From Chrysogorgia sp. JL179-B06 (lineage: Eukaryota; Cnidaria; Anthozoa; Scleralcyonacea; Chrysogorgiidae): DNA of 64,000 bases. Of this stretch, positions 59,508 to 64,000 are shown in pieces. Position 1 is the stretch's first letter. Each line of letters begins with the position of its first letter. The notes under the pieces are model-generated. The model had not been told where the DNA came from. It ran no database searches and worked only from the letters and a program-made list of their open reading frames with translations. The stretch lies in NCBI GenBank assembly GCA_035772405.1, contig JAYKKM010000378.1, positions 1,720,501 to 1,784,500 on the forward strand, read 5' to 3'. The position numbers and the translations under genes are program-made.

Positions 59508-60019
59508 ATTGCTGCCGTAGGCAGCACACTAATCTTGACTTGGGTTGGTGTGTCTCGTGCCCAGACCTCTTCGCGGAACTATGTAAAGTCAATCGACCTT
59601 AAATTACGATCATGGATGTATGTTTGTCCACAGATTTATGACGTTTTGTGACGTAACTCGTAGATGTTCGTATAATCGCCGGATGCGTAAACTATCCGAA
59701 TCAAATGTTCGGAACTCGCCAACGGAAACAAAATAAAATGTCTTCGTCAATCGTCATATTATATTAACGTGTTCTGCTTTAGTGATGAACTTCTGAGTTC
59801 TGGCAGTTGTGCTTAGCCTGGTTGTGCTTGCGAATTTTAACTTTGACTCTTGTCAAGGTAAGGCAACTAGAATTTAACTCGCTATTAAATTTTAAGGAGA
59901 TCAATTGTCATTGCGGTTAATATGCTTCTCGTCATCGTTATCAATATCACAATTATCAAATTCTTTGTTTGTGAATACGATTTACCTTCTATTTTAGGTG
60001 TATATATTATTGGTGTGAG

Positions 60020-60055
<36 letters not shown>
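59508..60055. other. Intergenic, ends in TA microsatellite
   Basis: No gene recognised; TA repeats at 60020-60056. Confidence 0.4.
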
Positions 60056-60060
<5 letters not shown>

Positions 60061-60209
60061 TAATATTTGGCATTTCACTCGATCAAACTACATGTTGAAA
60101 GGATTTATGGTGAAGGAAAATTTCGAGTGTTGGAATACATACATTTTAAGACCAAACCGGGACCAGTTGCGAAAAATGCAACTTAGCGGCCTTCCGGTAG
60201 GAATTATAG

Positions 60210-60272
<63 letters not shown>
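60056..60272 (-). repeat. SINE fragment and TA microsatellite
   Basis: 60056-60204 matches the body of the tRNA-Ala-headed SINE but stops at the edge of the tRNA-like head (GGAATT), followed by TA repeats to 60271. Confidence 0.8.
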
Positions 60273-60273
<1 letters not shown>

Positions 60274-62398
60274 CAAAGTGAAAAGGTGGTAAACTGCCAA
60301 GAATTTAGTGACGAGATACTGACGTTTCGAGCGGAGCCCTTCATCAGAGTAAGACGAGATGAAATGAAATAAATAGGGCTTATATATATGCCAAAAGGGT
60401 GTCACAAGTAGAAAGTAGCCAATCAAATGCACGGGAGATAAACAAACTAATAATTAATGAGATGGGAAACGTTAGATCATTTACTATTTTTAACAGTCGA
60501 TCAGCAAGCAGACTGAGGGGGCGGGAGAAATGACAGGTCCAATATTCAAGGGGATTAGGCGATAATATTAGCATAAGAAACAAAAACTTGAAAAGGAATG
60601 AAAATGCATACGCGAATAATAAAAAATTAATAATAATAAAGGTTCCAAGCAAACTAAAATAACCAAAAACTTGTAGGAAATTAAATAAAAGAAAAACGTT
60701 CGTTAAGACCAAGAGGATGTGTGGTGCCAAGTTTAAAAATGAGACGCTTCTCTTGCCGCTTGCGGTTATCGTTGCCACCGGAGATGGGAAGGATGGCACA
60801 GACTTTCATGTCTGAAACCAAATGGTTGGAGCTGTTGAAATGGCGGGCTACAGGTTTGTCACCATCATTGATCCTCACGGAACGAAGATGTTCAGCAAAC
60901 CTGTCTGAAAGACGTCGCCCAGTTTCACCGATGTAGATTTTAGGGCATTTATCGCATGAAATGCAATAAATTATGTTGGTGGACGTGCATGAAAAAGCAT
61001 GACGGATTGTGTGGTCGAATTTGGGGGCAGTAATAACTGTAGTGGGATTGAGAAAAGCGCATGTGTTACAGCGGGAACGGCCGCAAGAAAATGTTCCCGC
61101 TGGTGCCGAGGTATTTTGTTTAAGGGCACTATGTACTAAGGAGTCACGAATGTTTTTATTACGGCGAAAAGATACCAAAGGGTTGTCGGTGAAAATGGCT
61201 GACGTCTCAGGATCATTTTGTAAAATGTGAAAATTCCGATTAATAATATTTTTAACTTTAAAATTGAAAGGATGAAATGTTAGAACTAAAGGAATTTTAT
61301 TGTTTGAAACTCGTTCCAAAGATGGTTCAAGGGCGTCTAAACGGGGGACGAGAAAAGCTTTCTGAACGGCGAGGTCTAAAAGGTTGGTAGGGTAACCACG
61401 TTGGACAAAAAAAGATCTCATTTCCATTGATTTGACTTGAAAATCTTGGTCGTCGCTACATAAGCGGCGAAGACGCAAGAATTGAGAGTAAGGGATGGAT
61501 TGCTTAGTGTGGTTGGGATGAGAGGATGAAAATAGAAGATAACTATGGGAGTCAGTAGGCTTGTACGAGACCGACGTTTTCAGCGAATCACCATTAATCG
61601 AAATTAAAATATCAAGGAACGACACAGAGGTCTCGCTGATTTCCCACGTGAACTTCAGAGCAGGATGAAAATCATCAACAAAGTTGATGAACTGCTCTAA
61701 AAGGACACGTGAACACGACGCTGTTCCTAAACAGTCATCGATAAATCTTCCGAAAAAATCAGGCAAGCGACCCGTGTATTGTTCAAAGATCTGTTTTTCA
61801 ACATAACCAACAAATAAATTAGCATAGCTTGGACCCATTTTGGTGCCCATCGCAACACCACTTATTTGTTGATAATGTTCACCATCAAACGAAAAATTGT
61901 TAAGGGTAAGCACTAGTTCTGCTAAGCGGAGTAACGTGGTTGTGGAGGGTTCTAAATTAGTGCGCTGATCAAAGAAAAACTTCAGAGCTTCAAGGCCATC
62001 ACAATGTGGAATGACGGTGTATAAGGACTTGACGTCCATCGTGAAAATAAATTTATCGGAACTACTGAAACGTAACTGGTCGAAAATTTGCAAGGCATGT
62101 TTAGTATCTTTGATATAAGAAGGCAACTTCTTAACCAAAGGATACATAACGTTGTCTAGAAAACTGGAAACGAGCTCGGTGGGGCAACTACAAGCGGAAA
62201 CAATCGGCCTGCCAGGATTGTTAGGTTTATGGATTTTAGGTAGGAAATATATGACAGGCGTTCTGGGGGTTGTTAATATAAGGTTAGATGCAGAGGCAGG
62301 CAATTCACCGGCTTGGATGAAATTCTTGATGGTAGTTTTGACGGATTTTTGGTGAGATTGAGTGGGATCGGAATTCAACTTAGTATAAAAGTTGGTGT
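60270..62398 (-). mobile_element. Penelope-like element, 5'-truncated
   Basis: Coding region 62378-60681 plus a 3' tail to 60270 that recurs at 24478-24776. Truncated at about 62398, where an inverted fragment of the same element begins. Confidence 0.85.
60681..62396 (-). CDS. Penelope reverse transcriptase with GIY-YIG endonuclease (N terminus missing)
   Basis: The frame is open from the truncation point without a proper ATG, about 565 residues. RT motifs: VIYFLPKIHKPNNPGRPIVS near residue 42, FTMDVKSLYTVIP near 112, GVAMGTKMGPSYANLFV near 173, FGRFIDDCLG (catalytic DD) near 208, SFLDILI near 252. A CGRSRCNTC zinc-type linker near 428 is followed by GIY-YIG elements IIYCISCDKCPKIYIGETGR, RFAEHLR and a late Glu. 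No stop interrupts, so the copy is young. Full-length relatives are roughly 200 residues longer at the N terminus. Confidence 0.9.
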   Translation of the reverse strand, partial: TNFYTKLNSDPTQSHQKSVKTTIKNFIQAGELPASASNLILTTPRTPVIYFLPKIHKPNNPGRPIVSACSCPTELVSSFLDNVMYPLVKKLPSYIKDTKHALQIFDQLRFSSSDKFIFTMDVKSLYTVIPHCDGLEALKFFFDQRTNLEPSTTTLLRLAELVLTLNNFSFDGEHYQQISGVAMGTKMGPSYANLFVGYVEKQIFEQYTGRLPDFFGRFIDDCLGTASCSRVLLEQFINFVDDFHPALKFTWEISETSVSFLDILISINGDSLKTSVSYKPTDSHSYLLFSSSHPNHTKQSIPYSQFLRLRRLCSDDQDFQVKSMEMRSFFVQRGYPTNLLDLAVQKAFLVPRLDALEPSLERVSNNKIPLVLTFHPFNFKVKNIINRNFHILQNDPETSAIFTDNPLVSFRRNKNIRDSLVHSALKQNTSAPAGTFSCGRSRCNTCAFLNPTTVITAPKFDHTIRHAFSCTSTNIIYCISCDKCPKIYIGETGRRLSDRFAEHLRSVRINDGDKPVARHFNSSNHLVSDMKVCAILPISGGNDNRKRQEKRLIFKLGTTHPLGLNERFSFI

Positions 62399-62600
62399 CT
62401 CAATCCCACTACAGTTATTACTGCCCCCAAATTCGACCACACAATCCGTCATGCTTTTTCATGCACGTCCACCAACATAATTTATTGCATTTCATGCGAT
62501 AAATGCCCTAAAATCTACATCGGTGAAACTGGGCGACGTCTTTCAGACAGGTTTGCTGAACATCTTCGTTCCGTGAGGATCAATGATGGTGACAAACCTC
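62397..62600 (+). repeat. Inverted fragment of the same Penelope-like element
   Basis: Complement of about 60840-61045 (GIY-YIG coding part: TACATCGGTGAAACTGGGCG). Inverted partial copies next to the 5' end are a known trait of Penelope-like insertions. Confidence 0.85.
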
Positions 62601-62607
62601 AAAGCTG

Positions 62608-63388
62608 CTAAAACCGAAATCGTTGTTCATACAACTGTTCGTAGAACCACTCATTATCTTCGATTGCTTTCTTTACGTCGTCAGGATAGTCGTCCCGCTC
62701 CATATGGTCATTTGGTTTTGCTAATCGACCGATTCCAGAACTATTAAACACATTACTGAAAAATTGCACTGACCCCCCCTGGTCCCCATCCTTCAACTGG
62801 ACCAGGCTCCCAACGAGACATTCCTTCTTTATACGTCAAGCCTGTGTGATCACAAAAGTACTTCAGGACTCCTTCTGGATCCTTCAGTAAATCATCAGAG
62901 AGAATTACTAACGGACGAGTTCCTGATATTTTCTTGGCGAACTCGTATAGTTTCCATAACTGACGAAAACCGCATTCACTATTTGGATCATAGGTTTTCC
63001 AGTGTGGATCACACGTTTCAAAACGAACTCGATACTGCGATGGGATCGATTCATTTCGATGGCGTATAAGAAATGTGTGCTGAAAATCCTTTAACTTTTC
63101 ATTCTGCAACTCGTTCAGTCTTCCTTCAAAATAGTAGGCCATTTCCTTGCAAAATACGTGCTTTTTTCTATCATAATCTTTGCAGATGAATGCCGTTGTG
63201 TTTTCAAATGTTAAGTTAGGGTTGAGAGGTACGTCTGCAAATCGCTCGTTGATTCTGTTTGGTCCAAGGTAGTATGGACGCTGATAAGGTTCCATGAACA
63301 CTTGGCAATTATCTAGATTCAACATGGCTCTTGTAAAAGCTGTAGACAAGGTTCTTGCTGATGCCCAAAGGAACACCTTACCACTCAT
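62608..63388 (-). CDS. Sulfotransferase-like P-loop protein (host gene), one apparent frameshift
   Basis: The main frame from ATG 63388 (MSGKVFLWASARTLSTAF) has the 5'-phosphosulfate-binding type loop SARTLSTAFTRAM near residue 10, a FLIRHRNESIPSQYR segment near 105, and RPLVILSDDLLKDPEGVLKYFC near 160, where the acidic and Lys positions match this family. It ends early at a G7 run near 62773; the other frame then continues FFSNVFNSSG to a natural end at 62608, total about 270 residues. One G too many (assembly or mutation) explains it. Uninterrupted by introns over this length. Confidence 0.65.
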
Positions 63389-64000
63389 TGTAATGGAATA
63401 TACAGTTCTTCTACAGTTCGATACTATACGGTAGCGAAAAAATGCAACACATTAAAACTTAATGTCAAACACAGAGAAAAATATCGAAAATGTAAATATT
63501 AAGTCAAGTCTGACCATCATTAACTTCCTATCCGGCTGAAAAACATCTAAAATTGTACCACCTCTTTGCTATACTGATATCTCTGAAAATAACAATAACT
63601 GTTGCGAAAGCTATACATTTCTGAAAGTCCAAGAAACGGATCTTTCCAATGCGTTTAAATCTCCCGAACAAGACACATGATGTTAATATAAATTAGTATT
63701 AATTATCATAAATAAGTTTGATAAACTTTGATTTCCTAGAGAAGCCCATCTTGCACGCCGACGTAGCATTCTGAAAATTCAAAATGCCACCAATCGCAGA
63801 GTTTTTTTATGAAACCAAATCAAATTTGACGTATATGAGTGGATCTCATGCACCTGGCGCTTGTCGATTTTCAATTTTTTATTGGGTTGCCATGTGTCGT
63901 GTTTTTCCTCGATTGACCGACTTCATCAAGCTGACTGGGTCAGACAGGAAAGAGCTAATAACTACGACATACATTATAACTAGAACTTACTATCGCAAGG
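63389..64000. other. Intergenic, no gene seen
   Basis: Upstream of the sulfotransferase-like start. No coding segment or repeat recognised. Confidence 0.4.

Overview
This is a stretch of animal (eukaryotic) nuclear DNA, most likely from an invertebrate and plausibly a cnidarian. It is crowded with mobile DNA: non-LTR retrotransposons, Penelope-like elements, a Helitron, a tRNA-headed SINE, fold-back repeats, TTAGGG-type telomere-like repeats and long TA microsatellites. Host coding sequence is sparse: one secreted PAN/Apple-like exon and one sulfotransferase-like gene. The taxon is inferred from the repeat and gene types only.

Three virus-like integrated elements dominate. Copy A (1-5709) is the end portion of a Polinton/Maverick: integrase with chromodomain, coiled-coil membrane protein, capsid protein, packaging ATPase, a small possibly lipidated protein, and a terminal hairpin. 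Element B (5710 to about 18420) is a different, very AT-rich element. It carries a Polinton/adintovirus-type module (integrase, penton-like and major capsid-like genes, an adenovirus pX-like peptide), plus a Fic-domain protein, three small paralogous gene families and a remnant resembling a CRESS-virus Rep nuclease. No DNA polymerase is visible in it. Its leftmost gene runs open into the terminus of copy A, so A probably inserted into B. Element C (37080-54188, 17,109 bp) is a full-length relative of copy A, in opposite orientation. It has roughly 620-650 bp terminal inverted repeats and sits exactly within a 20-bp minisatellite, flanked by a 6-bp target duplication GTTCGT.

Element C is organised as a leftward block (small lipidated-type protein, ATPase, major capsid, coiled-coil membrane protein, integrase, penton-like) and a mostly rightward block (unknown protein, fibre-like lectin protein, small proteins, BRO-N/nuclease/zinc finger protein, membrane proteins, zinc-ribbon protein, protein-primed family B DNA polymerase). 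Thymidine kinase and a second zinc protein lie on the minus strand in between. Together these are the parts of a capsid-forming integrating DNA virus: replication (polymerase, thymidine kinase), integration (integrase), packaging (ATPase), capsid (major and penton proteins) and probable receptor binding (fibre). Integrase, fibre and one unknown gene are frameshifted in C, so this copy looks defective.

Between B and C (18.5-36 kb) lie a decayed Helitron, tandem SINEs, Penelope fragments, the PAN-like exon, a decayed non-LTR reverse transcriptase and mostly featureless intergenic DNA. Right of C lie the rest of the minisatellite, a 59-bp satellite present in inverted arms, a decayed LINE, a fold-back element, a Penelope-like element with GIY-YIG endonuclease and the sulfotransferase-like gene.
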